Shown here: positions 17,749 through 27,058 of the stretch, piece by piece
How positions within the stretch are numbered: the first letter of the stretch is position 1
Layout of the letters: every line of letters begins with the position of its first letter
NCBI RefSeq assembly: GCF_000745015.1
Contig: NZ_JQNA01000002.1
Span: 434,001-498,000 of the forward strand
Length of the DNA: 64,000 bases
Direction: 5' to 3'
DNA from: Burkholderia sp. 9120
GTDB lineage: Bacteria; Pseudomonadota; Gammaproteobacteria; Burkholderiales; Burkholderiaceae
Translations under genes and position numbers: made by a program
Notes under the pieces: generated by a model
Told to the model about the DNA's origin: nothing
Database searches by the model: none
Seen by the model: the letters and a program-made list of their open reading frames with translations, nothing else

Positions 17749-17953
17749 GCGTTGTCTCCGTAAGGGGTGCGCCTCATTGGTTTGTGTCGTTGCACTTCGT
17801 GCCGTGCCGTGCGAGGCGCCGGGTGGCGCTTGCGTAGCTGAGGCGGCGTCGATGGCTGCAACGACGAAGAGGCGTCGTTCGATGCGCCAGTATGAACCGC
17901 GCAGGTCAGGATTGCACCCGCCCGTGCTCCCCGAACGCCCGCCGACGACCCGT

Positions 17954-17959
17954 TACAAT
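17954..17959 (+). promoter_or_regulatory. Candidate serB -10 box
   Basis: TACAAT followed by a GC-rich discriminator (AGCGGG) 57 bases before the serB start. No good -35 is visible. It shares its layout with the rimO, dusC and surE upstream boxes. Confidence 0.45.
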
Positions 17960-18016
17960 AGCGGGATTTTCCGCGCGCGCTGCGTCCCCGTCCTCTTCTG
18001 CGTCTCTGCGTCGTCC

Positions 18017-18856
18017 ATGAACCTCGTCATTCAAAGCCCTGCTCCTCTTTCCGTCGACCATCACAAAACGCTGATCGCGCTGGCACGCGGCTCGCACGCC
18101 ACCCCGATCGACGCGAACGCGCTTCGCATTGCCGACGCCAACGTCGACCAGCGCGCCGACCTTGATGTCTACTGCGCTACCCATCGACTGGATTACGCCT
18201 TCGTCGAAGCCGGCCGCGAGCTGCGTGACTTCGGGCTGGTCGCGATGGACATGGATTCGACGCTAATCACGATTGAATGCATCGACGAGATCGCCGATTT
18301 CTGCGGCCTGAAAGCCGAAGTCGCCGCGATCACCGAGGCCTCGATGCGCGGCGAAATCAAGGATTTCAACGAGAGCCTGACGCGTCGCGTCGCCCTGCTC
18401 CAGGGTCTCGACGCCAGCGCGCTCGAACGTGTTTACGAAGAACGGCTGCAACTCTCGCCCGGCGCGGAACAGATGCTGGCGGGCGCCAAGGCCGCCGGAT
18501 TAAAAACGCTGCTGGTGTCGGGCGGTTTCACGTTCTTCACCGAAAAACTGAAGCAGCGCCTGGGCCTGGATTTCATCCGCGCCAACACGCTCGAAATCGT
18601 GGACGGCAAGCTGACCGGCAAGGTGATCGGCGAGATCGTCAACGCCGACGTGAAAGCACGCACGCTGCGCGAAATCTGCACCCAGTTGAGCATCAAGCCG
18701 ACTCGCGCGATTGCCATGGGCGACGGCTCGAACGATCTGAAGATGATGGCCGAAGCCGGATTGTCAGTGGCATTCCGCGCAAAGCCGGTGGTGCGCGAAG
18801 CGGCTAGCGTGGCGTTCAACTACGTGGGACTGGATGGTTTGTTGCGGCTGTTCTGA
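18017..18856 (+). CDS. serB: Phosphoserine phosphatase
   Basis: 279 residues, HAD superfamily. Motif I is AMDMDST, with nucleophile Asp78 and acid/base Asp80; motif II is the Ser in LLVSGGFTFF; motif IV is MGDGSNDLKMM. The N-terminal 70 residues are a shorter regulatory-type extension, as in proteobacterial SerB. The enzyme makes the last step of serine biosynthesis from 3-phosphoserine. I chose the ATG at 18017 (MNLVIQSPAPLSVDHHK) since sequence upstream contains the promoter and is not conserved. It is transcribed alone. Confidence 0.92.
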   Translation: MNLVIQSPAPLSVDHHKTLIALARGSHATPIDANALRIADANVDQRADLDVYCATHRLDYAFVEAGRELRDFGLVAMDMDSTLITIECIDEIADFCGLKAEVAAITEASMRGEIKDFNESLTRRVALLQGLDASALERVYEERLQLSPGAEQMLAGAKAAGLKTLLVSGGFTFFTEKLKQRLGLDFIRANTLEIVDGKLTGKVIGEIVNADVKARTLREICTQLSIKPTRAIAMGDGSNDLKMMAEAGLSVAFRAKPVVREAASVAFNYVGLDGLLRLF

Positions 18857-18928
18857 AGCGTAACCGCTGGCGGACTTTTACGAAGTGCCGCCAGCCGAAA
18901 TCCTGCCGACCGGCGTTGACCGGGTGGC

Positions 18929-19060
18929 TTATCTATTTAGGATATCGATAAGAAGTGCCACGGACGTGAGCAGTGCAGTGACAGTCGCAAAGGTGCCGAC
19001 GCGCACCACAAAGCGTTCGACATTTTCGCTGGATTCGAAATAAGTGGCTATTGTCTTCAT
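18929..19060 (-). CDS. Small membrane protein (43 aa)
   Basis: An open frame of 43 codons reads MKTIATYFESSENVERF... and ends ...SVALLIDILNR. Residues about 18-41 form one hydrophobic helix; the first 17 are polar and acidic. The ATG has a good GAGG site 5 bases upstream, and the gene starts 50 bases after the stop of the 149-residue membrane protein gene on the same strand, so a two-gene operon is likely. No known family is recognised. It is short enough to be missed by routine annotation, and it faces serB tail to tail. Confidence 0.5.
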   Translation of the reverse strand: MKTIATYFESSENVERFVVRVGTFATVTALLTSVALLIDILNR

Positions 19061-19110
19061 ACGTACCTCGCTGAAAACCGCAGTCTAAATGCCCTGCTAT
19101 CTGAAAAAAC

Positions 19111-19560
19111 CTATAGTGGATAGGCGTGAATGAATGCAAACAAAATAGCGGCGGCAGCCACCAGGAAAATCGACGTGCCGATCGCAGCTCGCGGAAATCC
19201 TCCGGCAACGAACGCGGTGCGCTGAGCGCGCCCCCTTGCTCTTGCCCGTTCGTCATGCGCGTCGAGCAGGCACGCCATGACGATGACCGAACACGAAAAG
19301 CCAACCAGACAACAGGCCACCGTGCCGATCTCCAGCATCGACACGTTGTCGCTCCCGCGCTCCAACTCCGTCAATCCCTCATAAATCGCGGACGCACATA
19401 AACCGGTCGCACACCAGAACAGTTGGCCGTCTTTCACCGACGCGGCGATCAGTGTTCCCGCGGCGCGCCAGCCGCGCGCGGGGGCGACGAGCGCGAGCGT
19501 AAAGATCGGGCCGATGATCGGCACGCCAAGATTCAGCAACGTCCAGAAGAATAGATTCAT
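19111..19560 (-). CDS. Integral membrane protein of unknown function
   Basis: 149 residues with about four hydrophobic segments (LLNLGVPIIGPIFTLALV, FWCATGLCASAIYEGL, GTVACCLVGFSCSVIVMACL and a C-terminal one near IFLVAAAAILFAFI). A charged loop, HDERARARGRAQR, separates the third and fourth. The ATG at 19560 has a GGTGAG site 5 bases upstream, better placed than the GTG at 19566. It contains five cysteines, unusual for this genome. I do not recognise the family. It probably forms an operon with the 43-residue gene downstream. Confidence 0.65.
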   Translation of the reverse strand: MNLFFWTLLNLGVPIIGPIFTLALVAPARGWRAAGTLIAASVKDGQLFWCATGLCASAIYEGLTELERGSDNVSMLEIGTVACCLVGFSCSVIVMACLLDAHDERARARGRAQRTAFVAGGFPRAAIGTSIFLVAAAAILFAFIHAYPL

Positions 19561-19672
19561 CGACACTCACCATGATGGGGCAACCGTTAGTCGGGATGCA
19601 CACCATCGTAGCGGCGCAACGTCGCGCTGAACATTCGGCCGGATGGTCAGGTCAACCGGCTATCTTGACAAA

Positions 19673-19706
19673 CAAAAAAGCCCACCGGGAGCATGTCCCG
19701 ATGGGC
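19673..19706 (-). terminator. Rho-independent terminator of metC
   Basis: On the minus strand an 11-base stem with one mismatch (19696-19706 paired with 19680-19690, loop of 5) is followed by a T-run at 19679-19673. It lies about 65 bases after the metC stop. Confidence 0.8.
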
Positions 19707-19769
19707 TTGACCGTCCTTCGAATCTTCAGCGAATCGTCGACGAATCTTCGCGGGATACGGCTCAGTCGT

Positions 19770-20954
19770 TCAACCCAACGCCGCCAGACTCTGTTCGATA
19801 TCCGCGCGCAGATCCGCCGCTTCTTCGAGACCCATGTAGAAGCGCACCAGCGTGCCGCGATGCGGCCATTGCCCGGCAGTACGCATCGACGCGACGTCGT
19901 ACGGCATCACGAGGCTCTGCGCGCCGCCCCAGCTCCAGCCGATCGAGAAGAGTTCGAGCGACTCGCAGAACGTGTCGATTTGCGCCGCGCTGTAGCGACC
20001 GTCGAACACCACGGAAAACAAACCGCCCGCGCCCGTGAAGTCGCGTTTGAAAAACTCGTGACCCGGGCAATCGGCCAGCGCCGGGTGCAACACCGCGGCG
20101 ATTTCAGGCCGCGTCTTCAGCCAGGTGGCGAGTTCGAGCGCCGCCCGGTCATGCTGCGCGAAGCGCAGTTGCATGCTCGGCAGGCTGCGCAGAATCAGCG
20201 AACAATCGTCCGACGACACGCCGATCCCCATGCGCATACGCGCCGCTTTCAGCTTCAGATGCAGTTCGCGATCGACGGTAATCGTCGCGCCCATCAGCAC
20301 GTCGCCGCCGCCTGACTGGTATTTGGTCAGCGCCTGCACCGAAATGTCGACGCCGTGGTCGAACGGCCGGAAACCGAGCCCGGCCGACCACGTGTTGTCG
20401 ATCGCCGTGACGACGTTGCGCGCCCGCGCCACCGCCGTGATCGCCGGCACGTCGGCGACTTCCATCGTCACCGAGCCGGGCGCTTCGAGCCAGATCAGCC
20501 GCGTGTTCGGCTGGATCAGATCGGCAATGCCCGCGCCGATCAGCGGATCGTAATAGCGCACCGTGACGCCGAAATCGCGTGCCAGCCAGTCACCGTGATC
20601 GCGGTTCGGCGAGTAGACGTTATCGGGAATCAGCACGTCGTCGCCCGCCTTGACGAGGCCGAAATACACGTTCGAAATCGACGACAACCCGGACGGCTGC
20701 AGCAGCGCGTGATGGCCGCCTTCGATCGTGGCCAGCCGCTGCGCCAGCACCAGCGAAGTCGGCGTGGCGTGCAGGCCGTAGCGCCACTGCGCGTCGTTTT
20801 TCCAGTCGAGCGCGCGCATGGTCGCGAGATCGGGGAACACGACCGTCGACGCGCGCGTGACCGGCGTCGAGAACGACTCGAAGCCCGGCGTGAGCTGGTC
20901 CTCGGCTCGCACGATACGAGTTTGCAGAGCGCGTTTGAGTTTGGATTGGGTCAT
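19770..20954 (-). CDS. metC: Cystathionine beta-lyase
   Basis: 394 residues, a Cys/Met-metabolism PLP-dependent enzyme. The PLP lysine lies in VQALTKYQSGGGDVLMG, and upstream are the substrate-binding features YGLHATPTSLVLAQRLA and LWLEAPGSVTMEV-type sequence (LIWLEAPGS). The family cleaves cystathionine to homocysteine, ammonia and pyruvate in methionine biosynthesis. The YGLHATPTS variant matches MetC-type enzymes rather than cystathionine gamma-synthase, but related lyases cannot be excluded. A terminator follows the gene. The start at 20954 lacks a strong ribosome binding site. Confidence 0.85.
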   Translation of the reverse strand: MTQSKLKRALQTRIVRAEDQLTPGFESFSTPVTRASTVVFPDLATMRALDWKNDAQWRYGLHATPTSLVLAQRLATIEGGHHALLQPSGLSSISNVYFGLVKAGDDVLIPDNVYSPNRDHGDWLARDFGVTVRYYDPLIGAGIADLIQPNTRLIWLEAPGSVTMEVADVPAITAVARARNVVTAIDNTWSAGLGFRPFDHGVDISVQALTKYQSGGGDVLMGATITVDRELHLKLKAARMRMGIGVSSDDCSLILRSLPSMQLRFAQHDRAALELATWLKTRPEIAAVLHPALADCPGHEFFKRDFTGAGGLFSVVFDGRYSAAQIDTFCESLELFSIGWSWGGAQSLVMPYDVASMRTAGQWPHRGTLVRFYMGLEEAADLRADIEQSLAALG

Positions 20955-21084
20955 GGTGAGATTCGGTGAAAGACAGACAGAGACGAAGAGTATGCGGTTT
21001 CAGGACAGACGCCGCAGCGGTCGCAGCCGACACAGTCGGCGAGCCGGCGTGGTGTTGTCTCGTGCATGGACGCGCGCACGGACT

Positions 21085-21120
21085 CGCTCACGCGCGGACT
21101 GTGAGGCCCGCGCGTGAGCG
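21085..21120. other. Perfect 13-bp stem-loop downstream of secreted-protein gene
   Basis: CGCTCACGCGCGG (21085-21097) pairs perfectly with CCGCGCGTGAGCG (21108-21120) across a 10-base loop, three bases after the stop of the leftward gene at 21124. There is no T-run on the minus strand, so it is either an atypical terminator or a transcript-end stabiliser. Confidence 0.6.
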
Positions 21121-21123
21121 GCT

Positions 21124-21825
21124 TCATTCGCCGGTTTGCAGATTGCTGACGCCGCCCACGGCGTGGCCGCCGTTTGCGGGCGCCGAACCCGGCGCGGCAA
21201 CCACTCCGCCCGCGGACGCCTGCGGTGCAGCGACCGCCTGATTCGCGCCGACCGCCGCAGTCGCCGAGGCCGGTGCGCCGGGACGCGGCACCGCCTGTCC
21301 CGCTGCCAGCGGCTTCAGATCGAACGGCTGCGGGTCGGAATCGTCGACATTCATACGATCGCCCGCCACCGAGCCGTCCGCTGCGAACTTGCCGACCCAG
21401 TTGCCGGTGATATGCGTGCCGTCGTTCGATTCCTCGACCTCGAGCGTGTCGCCGTCGTGGTCGCCGGCGATCAGGATCACCTCGCCGGTGTCCGTGAATT
21501 GATACTCGCCGTGCACGCCGGACGGATCGTCGGTTTTCGCGCCGAGTCGCAGCACGATCTGACGCGCGCCCAGCATGCCGGCGTAGCGTGGGAATTTCGC
21601 GAACTCGGGGCTCGGCTTGAGCGGCAACTGGATCGCCGGTGGCGCCGCCAGCTCCTTTACCGCGTCGCTTTCCGCCCAGGCCTGCGTGGGCATCCACGCC
21701 CCCGCGCCGGCACACAGCAACGCGGCAACACTCATCACGGCCCAACCGCGCCGCCGCTTTGCAGCGTGCTTTGCTCCGCGCTCTGCTGCGTTCTTCGCTG
21801 CGTTTTTCGCGTTCAATTCCTGCAT
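21124..21825 (-). CDS. Probable secreted protein of unknown function
   Basis: 233 residues with the ATG at 21825 and a strong GAGGAAGG site. The N-terminus has a long basic Ala/Lys/Arg stretch, then a hydrophobic core (VMSVAALLCAGAGAW) and a likely cleavage near TQAWA, so an export signal with a long n-region. The centre is a single small domain with acidic turns (YQFTDTGEVILIAGDHDGDT, HITGNWVGKFAADGS). The last 60 residues are Ala/Pro/Gly-rich. I do not recognise the family. It follows bktB by 99 bases on the same strand. Confidence 0.65.
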   Translation of the reverse strand: MQELNAKNAAKNAAERGAKHAAKRRRGWAVMSVAALLCAGAGAWMPTQAWAESDAVKELAAPPAIQLPLKPSPEFAKFPRYAGMLGARQIVLRLGAKTDDPSGVHGEYQFTDTGEVILIAGDHDGDTLEVEESNDGTHITGNWVGKFAADGSVAGDRMNVDDSDPQPFDLKPLAAGQAVPRPGAPASATAAVGANQAVAAPQASAGGVVAAPGSAPANGGHAVGGVSNLQTGE

Positions 21826-21924
21826 CAAAACCTTCCTCGTTGCTTGCTACCTGCTTGCTAGCTGCTCGCGACGATCGCGACCGTCGCGAGCTTCAGATCT
21901 CGAATCTCGGACGCGGAATCAGAC

Positions 21925-23109
21925 TCAGATCCGTTCGAAGATCGCCGCTATCCCTTGTCCGCCGCCGATGCACATCGTCACCAGTGCATAGCGGCCGCCG
22001 ACACGTTGCAACTCATACAGCGCCTTCACGGTAATCAACGCGCCGGTCGCCCCGATCGGATGACCGAGCGAAATGCCCGAACCGTTCGGATTCACCTTGG
22101 CCGGGTCGAAGCCGAGCTCCTTGCTGACCGCGCAAGCCTGCGCGGCGAACGCTTCGTTGGCTTCGATCACGTCGAGATCGGCGACCGTCAAACCCGCGCG
22201 CTCCAGCGCCTTGCGGGTGGCCGGCACCGGACCGATACCCATGTACGCCGGATCGACACCCGCATGCGCATACGACACCAGCCGCGCGAGCGGCTTGATG
22301 CCGCGCTGCTCGGCGACGCTGCGCTCCATCAGCACGACGGCCGCAGCGGCGTCGTTGATGCCCGACGCGTTGCCGGCCGTGACCGTGCCGTTTTCCTTCG
22401 CGAACACCGGCTTGAGCTTGGAAAAGTCTTCCGGCGTGGCGTTCAGGCGCGCGTGTTCGTCCGTATCGAACACGACGTCGCCCTTCTTCGACGGAATCGT
22501 GATCGGCAGGATCTGGTCCTTGAAGTAACCGTTCGCGATCGCGTTGGCCGCGCGACGATGCGATTCGAGCGCGAGCGCGTCTTGCGTTTCGCGTGAGATG
22601 TCGTACTGACGCGCGACGTTTTCGGCGGTCACGCCCATGTGGATCGACTGGAACGGGTCGTTCAGCGCGCCGACCATCATGTCGACGAGGCGCGCGTCGC
22701 CCATGCGCTGGCCGAAGCGGGCGGCGGGCATCGAGTACGGCGCGCGGCTCATGTTTTCCGCTCCGCCGCCGATCGCGATGTCGGCGTCGCCGAGCAGCAC
22801 GCTTTGCGCGGCCGAGATGATGGCCTGCAAGCCCGAACCGCACAGGCGGTTCACGGTCAACGCGGGCGCGTGCTGCGCGACGCCGCCGTTGATCGCGGCC
22901 ACGCGCGCCAGATACATGTCTTTCGGCTCGGTGTGCACGACGTTGCCGAACACCACGTGCCCGACTTCGTCGCCCGATACGTTGGCGCGCGCCAGCGCTT
23001 CACGCACGACGCGTGCGCCGAGATCGGTCGGCGGAAAATCCTTCAGACTGCCGCCGAAACCGCCGATTGCCGTACGCACACCGCTCACCACCACTACGTC
23101 TCGTTGCAT
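21925..23109 (-). CDS. bktB: Beta-ketothiolase BktB (acetyl-CoA acyltransferase)
   Basis: 394 residues of the thiolase family. The nucleophile is Cys90 in LTVNRLCGSG, with His350 in SLGHPIGATG and Cys380 in TMCIGGGQG. The sequence closely resembles what I remember of Cupriavidus necator BktB (VVVVSGVRTAIG..., HVVFGNV, EPKDMYL), which condenses acetyl-CoA with acetyl-CoA or propionyl-CoA and supports 3-hydroxyvalerate polymer. The phaCAB cluster begins 5 kb away. A GAGGAG site precedes the ATG at 23109, and kdgK ends 74 bases upstream on the same strand. Confidence 0.87.
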   Translation of the reverse strand: MQRDVVVVSGVRTAIGGFGGSLKDFPPTDLGARVVREALARANVSGDEVGHVVFGNVVHTEPKDMYLARVAAINGGVAQHAPALTVNRLCGSGLQAIISAAQSVLLGDADIAIGGGAENMSRAPYSMPAARFGQRMGDARLVDMMVGALNDPFQSIHMGVTAENVARQYDISRETQDALALESHRRAANAIANGYFKDQILPITIPSKKGDVVFDTDEHARLNATPEDFSKLKPVFAKENGTVTAGNASGINDAAAAVVLMERSVAEQRGIKPLARLVSYAHAGVDPAYMGIGPVPATRKALERAGLTVADLDVIEANEAFAAQACAVSKELGFDPAKVNPNGSGISLGHPIGATGALITVKALYELQRVGGRYALVTMCIGGGQGIAAIFERI

Positions 23110-23183
23110 CGCTCGCTCCTCTTCTAGTCTCTCAAGATAATCTTGCCGGGGGCCTGCCGCGCTTTACTTCCAGGCGCGTGGCG

Positions 23184-24134
23184 TCAGGCCGCCAATTGCT
23201 GTTCGACGGTTGCCCGCGAAGGAATCGGCGCGACCGCGCCGTAGCCTTGCGTGGACAGCGCTGCGGCGACGTTCGCATAGCGCGCCGCGGTAAAGGGATC
23301 GTCACCCGCCACCACACGCGCGATAAACGCGCCGCCGAAGCAGTCGCCGGCACCGGTGGCGTCGACGGCATTGACCGTATAGCCCGGCACGACGCGCCGC
23401 TCGTCCGGCGTCGCGATGTACGAGCCTTCCTTGCCGAGTTTGAGCGCGACCACGCGCGGGCCGTGCGACAACAGGAAATCGACGATTTCGTCGCGGCCGG
23501 TCAAACCGGTGAGGTCGGTCACGTCGTCCCAGCTCGGCAGGCAGATGTCGGTCTGGCGGATCGCCTCGAGCATCACGGCGCGAGCCCGTGCCAGCGGCCA
23601 CAGCTTCAAACGCAGGTTGGTGTCGAAGCTCACGCGCACGCCATTGGCACGCGCATGCGCGATCGCTTCCAGCGCCGAGTCACAGGCGCTCAGGCTGATC
23701 GCGAGGCTGATTCCGGACAGATGAACGACCTTGGCCGCGGCAATCGCGTCGCGCGGCAGATCGTGCGGCGCATAGCGGCTCGCGGCCGAACCGGCGCGCA
23801 GATAGTCGAACGCGTGGCCGTCAGGCCCGTGCGACACGAAATACACGCCGGTGGACGCGTGCTGATCGACGTTGACCAACGCCGTATCCACCAGCTCGCG
23901 TTCCCACAGATCGATCAGCAGACGACCGAAATGATCCGCGCCGACCGCGGACACGAAACCGGTCCGTGCGCCTTGCCGCGCGGCGGCGATGCAGAAGTTC
24001 GACGTATCGCCGCCGAAGCCTTGCAGATAGTTCGGCTGATCTTTCGCCGACTGGTTGAATTCGATCATCGCCTCGCCGAGCGCGAGGATCTCGGGAGTCC
24101 GTGCCGGCTGGGCAGCGGTTGCGCTAACCGTCAT
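23184..24134 (-). CDS. kdgK: PfkB-family sugar kinase, probably 2-keto-3-deoxygluconate kinase
   Basis: 316 residues, ribokinase fold. The N-terminal signature LGEAMIEFNQ and GGDTSNFCIAAARQG matches KdgK-type kinases, and the C-terminal PfkB signature with the catalytic base is DATGAGDCFGGAF. KdgK phosphorylates 2-dehydro-3-deoxy-D-gluconate at the head of the lower Entner-Doudoroff route. Substrate assignment is by family resemblance. Its start lies 3 bases after the rimO stop, so the two are surely co-transcribed, although the functions look unrelated. Confidence 0.8.
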   Translation of the reverse strand: MTVSATAAQPARTPEILALGEAMIEFNQSAKDQPNYLQGFGGDTSNFCIAAARQGARTGFVSAVGADHFGRLLIDLWERELVDTALVNVDQHASTGVYFVSHGPDGHAFDYLRAGSAASRYAPHDLPRDAIAAAKVVHLSGISLAISLSACDSALEAIAHARANGVRVSFDTNLRLKLWPLARARAVMLEAIRQTDICLPSWDDVTDLTGLTGRDEIVDFLLSHGPRVVALKLGKEGSYIATPDERRVVPGYTVNAVDATGAGDCFGGAFIARVVAGDDPFTAARYANVAAALSTQGYGAVAPIPSRATVEQQLAA

Positions 24135-24137
24135 TGT

Positions 24138-25529
24138 TTAAACCTCGCCCCACAGATCGTGGCCGTCGGCGCCGGTGATCTTCACCGACACGAAATCGCC
24201 GACCTTGTAGCGCTTCGACGCCTTGGTTGTCGGCGCGATATACACGACGCCGTCGATCTCCGGCGCGTCTGCCGCGGTGCGACCGATGCCGCCGTCGGCA
24301 TTGATCTCGTCGACCAGCACTTTCAGCGTCTTGCCGACCTTCTTCGCGATGCGCTTCGCCGAGACTTCTTCGGCCACTTCCATGAAACGCGCGCGACGTT
24401 CTTCGCGGACTTCGTCGGGCAACGCACCGTCGAGTTCGTTGGCCGTGGCGCCTTCCACCGGCGAGTACGCAAAGCAGCCGACCCGATCCAGTTCCGCTTC
24501 GCGGATGAAGTCGAGCAGCGTCTGGAACTGCTCTTCGGTTTCACCCGGGAAACCGGCGATGAACGTGCTGCGGATCGTCAGATCCGGGCACATTTCGCGC
24601 CACTTCTTCACACGCTCCATCACCTTCTCGGCGTTGGCCGGGCGCTTCATGCGCTTGAGCACTTCCGGATGCGCATGCTGGAACGGCACGTCGAGGTACG
24701 GCAGCACGTGACCCTTGTACGGGCCTTCGGCCATCATCGGAATCACGTCGTCGACGCTCGGGTACGGGTACACGTAGTGCAGGCGCACCCAGGCGCCGTA
24801 CTGCGCGGCGAGTTCGCCGAGCGCGCCGACCAGGTCGGTCATGCGCGTCTTGATCGGCTTGCCGTTCCAGAAACCCGTGCGATATTTGACGTCCACACCG
24901 TAGGCGCTCGTGTCCTGCGAAATCACCAGCAGTTCCTTCACGCCGGACTTGAACAGGTTTTCCGCTTCGAGCATCACGTCGGCGACGGGGCGCGACACGA
25001 GGTCACCGCGCATCGACGGGATGATGCAGAACGTGCAGCGGTGGTTGCAGCCTTCGGAAATTTTCAGGTACGCGTAGTGGCGCGGCGTGAGCTTCACGCC
25101 GGCGGCGGGCACGAGATCAATGAACGGATCGTGCGGCTTCGGCAGATGGGTATGCACGTGCTGCATCACTTCGCCCAGCGCGTGCGGGCCGGTCACGGCC
25201 AGCACCTTCGGGTGCACTTCTTCGATCAGGCCGGAGCCGCTCGCGCTCTTCTTCGCGCCCAGACAGCCGGTGACGATCACCTTGCCGTTTTCGTTGAGCG
25301 CTTCGCCGATCGCGTCGAGACTTTCCTGCACCGCCTCGTCGATGAAGCCGCAGGTATTGACGACCACGAGGTCCGCGCCGTCGTAGGTGCCGGAAATCTC
25401 GTAACCTTCGGCGCGCAACTGGGTGATGATCTGCTCGGAATCGACGAGGGCTTTCGGGCAGCCGAGGCTAACGAATCCGACCTTCGGAGCTGAAGCGGTC
25501 GGCGCGGCGGGGGAAGTGGTCTGCGACAT
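24138..25529 (-). CDS. rimO: Ribosomal protein S12 methylthiotransferase RimO
   Basis: 463 residues. The N-terminal MTTase domain carries the auxiliary cluster cysteines Cys24, Cys60 and Cys89, the radical-SAM domain has CNHRCTFC (Cys161, 165, 168), and a C-terminal TRAM domain follows ([13 protein letters not shown] at the end). RimO adds a methylthio group to an aspartate of ribosomal protein S12. The start at 25529 ([20 protein letters not shown]) gives the expected short N-terminal extension; the reading frame continues upstream without RimO similarity. A candidate promoter with an unusual leader lies about 120 bases upstream. Confidence 0.93.
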   Translation of the reverse strand: MSQTTSPAAPTASAPKVGFVSLGCPKALVDSEQIITQLRAEGYEISGTYDGADLVVVNTCGFIDEAVQESLDAIGEALNENGKVIVTGCLGAKKSASGSGLIEEVHPKVLAVTGPHALGEVMQHVHTHLPKPHDPFIDLVPAAGVKLTPRHYAYLKISEGCNHRCTFCIIPSMRGDLVSRPVADVMLEAENLFKSGVKELLVISQDTSAYGVDVKYRTGFWNGKPIKTRMTDLVGALGELAAQYGAWVRLHYVYPYPSVDDVIPMMAEGPYKGHVLPYLDVPFQHAHPEVLKRMKRPANAEKVMERVKKWREMCPDLTIRSTFIAGFPGETEEQFQTLLDFIREAELDRVGCFAYSPVEGATANELDGALPDEVREERRARFMEVAEEVSAKRIAKKVGKTLKVLVDEINADGGIGRTAADAPEIDGVVYIAPTTKASKRYKVGDFVSVKITGADGHDLWGEV

Positions 25530-25632
25530 AGGTGGGTCCGGCGTATAGCGGTGACGGTAACGACAATGGGGACGGTGCAAGACGATGCAATACGGCCTGC
25601 GAGGCGACGACACAGCCCCGGGCGAACGCCCG

Positions 25633-25653
25633 CACACGCAGCCTACTATTGTA
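25633..25653 (-). promoter_or_regulatory. rimO -10 box with shared leader motif
   Basis: On the minus strand TACAAT (25653-25648) is followed after five bases by GGCTGCGTGTG. The same arrangement occurs before dusC. The predicted start lies near 25641, giving a leader of about 112 bases. Confidence 0.5.
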
Positions 25654-25737
25654 CCGTGCTGGCGGGCGGCTGTTCGCGCGCCGCGTGAGCGCCATGTGCG
25701 CTGCAAGCGGACCATGCTCTGGTTGGCCGCTGCAAAT

Positions 25738-25760
25738 GAAAACAGCCGCTTAAGCGGCTG
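25738..25760 (-). terminator. Rho-independent terminator of dusC
   Basis: The perfect palindrome CAGCCGCTTAAGCGGCTG (25743-25760) is followed on the minus strand by TTTTCATTT. It lies about 70 bases after the dusC stop. Confidence 0.7.
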
Positions 25761-25830
25761 CCTGGCGGTCCAGGACCGTATTTGTCGCCGAGTTGCCCCG
25801 TTCGACGGTCGATCAGGCAGGGCCTGATCG

Positions 25831-26853
25831 TTATAGGATCGTAAGCAACCGACGCTCGCCTGGCAATACTCCGATTGTCGTAGGATCCGGCGCAAAACCC
25901 TTGGGCGCCAACGACGCTTCGATCACCTCAAGAATCTCCCGCGAATCATGCAACCTTCGGATCGACGCATGCAGCTCAACGGCCTGCGACCAGGTGCGCT
26001 TCAGGTAGCTCAGCCACATCTTGACGCGCCCGTGCTCGTGAAGATGCGTGGCACGAGCCTGCAATTTACGCAGATACCCGGCGATATAACCCAACACGAT
26101 CGGCCATTCCTCATCGGAGGGATTTCGCGCCATCAGGCCGCGTATGCGCAGCGCCAGAAACGGATCCGACACCGCGCCACGTCCGATCATCACGTCCTCA
26201 CAGCCGCTGACCGCCCGGCATCGCTCCCAGTCCGCCACCGTCCACACTTCGCCGTTCGCAACGACCGGCACGTCGACGGCGGCGTCGATCGCGGCGATCC
26301 ACTCCCAGTGGGCCGGCGGCCGGTAACCGTCGTCGCGGGTTCGGGCATGCACGACGAGAGACGCCGCGCCCGCTTCCGCCAGCGCCACCGCGCAGTCAAT
26401 TGCGAGCGATGTATCGGCCACGCCGAGGCGCATTTTCGCGGTCACAGGCAGGCTCGCCGGCACCGCCGCGCGCACGGCCGAAACAATCCGGTGCAGTTGT
26501 TCAGGGTCGCCCAGCAGCATCGCCCCGCCGCCGTGCTGATTGACGATCTTCGCGGGACAGCCGAAGTTCAGATCGACCCCATGCGGTGATAGCCGAGCCG
26601 CACGCTCCGCGTTGGCGGCCATCCATTCAGGATCGCTACCGAGCAACTGGATCACCGTCGGCGTGCCGCTGAGAGTACGGCCACCGTGCAGGATTTCAGG
26701 CGCTTCCCGTTCGTAGACGCGATCGGGCAGCAGCGAGCCCGTCACGCGGACGAATTCGGACACGCACCCGTCGAAGCCGCCCGTGCTGGTCAGCACGTCG
26801 CGCAGCACGTAATCGGCGACCCCTTCCATCGGGGCGAGAAACAACCGGCTCAC
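25831..26853 (-). CDS. dusC: tRNA-dihydrouridine synthase (DusC-like)
   Basis: 340 residues, FMN-dependent TIM barrel. The start [19 protein letters not shown] and the catalytic cysteine in [17 protein letters not shown] identify a Dus enzyme; [16 protein letters not shown] and VVANGEVW are further FMN/tRNA-binding motifs. The APMEGV start and overall length fit DusC (U16-type) rather than DusA or DusB. The start codon appears to be GTG at 26853, with no clear Shine-Dalgarno sequence. It is transcribed alone, between phaR and rimO, with a terminator behind it and the leader motif shared with rimO in front. Confidence 0.88.
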   Translation of the reverse strand: MSRLFLAPMEGVADYVLRDVLTSTGGFDGCVSEFVRVTGSLLPDRVYEREAPEILHGGRTLSGTPTVIQLLGSDPEWMAANAERAARLSPHGVDLNFGCPAKIVNQHGGGAMLLGDPEQLHRIVSAVRAAVPASLPVTAKMRLGVADTSLAIDCAVALAEAGAASLVVHARTRDDGYRPPAHWEWIAAIDAAVDVPVVANGEVWTVADWERCRAVSGCEDVMIGRGAVSDPFLALRIRGLMARNPSDEEWPIVLGYIAGYLRKLQARATHLHEHGRVKMWLSYLKRTWSQAVELHASIRRLHDSREILEVIEASLAPKGFAPDPTTIGVLPGERRLLTIL

Positions 26854-26989
26854 GGCGAGGCGAGCGCCGCGTCAACGCAGCGCTGTTGCCGGAAACAGGT
26901 GGGAGTGGGACATCCACGAAACATGAGATTGACCGTCGGAGTGGGGATGGAATGGGCGGCCAGAGCGCCCTCTCCGAAGAAAATGCCCC

Positions 26990-27011
26990 ACACACGCAGC
27001 CCGCGATTGTA
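26990..27011 (-). promoter_or_regulatory. dusC -10 box with shared leader motif
   Basis: TACAAT (27011-27006, minus strand) is followed after five bases by GGCTGCGTGTGTGGGG, as before rimO. The predicted leader is about 145 bases. Confidence 0.5.
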
Positions 27012-27058
27012 CCGCGCGACGCCATGCGCCCGCGGCCGGACCGCCCACCCCTGTGCGC

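Larger units (their letters stand above)
25530..25830. other. Intergenic region between dusC and rimO
   Basis: This 301-base gap holds the rimO promoter/leader element (25633-25653) and the dusC terminator (25738-25760), both described separately. Nothing else is recognisable. Confidence 0.5.

Noticed and set aside
23013..25493. 826-codon plus-strand open frame across kdgK and rimO
   Set aside because: It is antisense to two unambiguous enzymes, and its Arg/His/Asp-rich composition is typical of GC-rich shadow frames.
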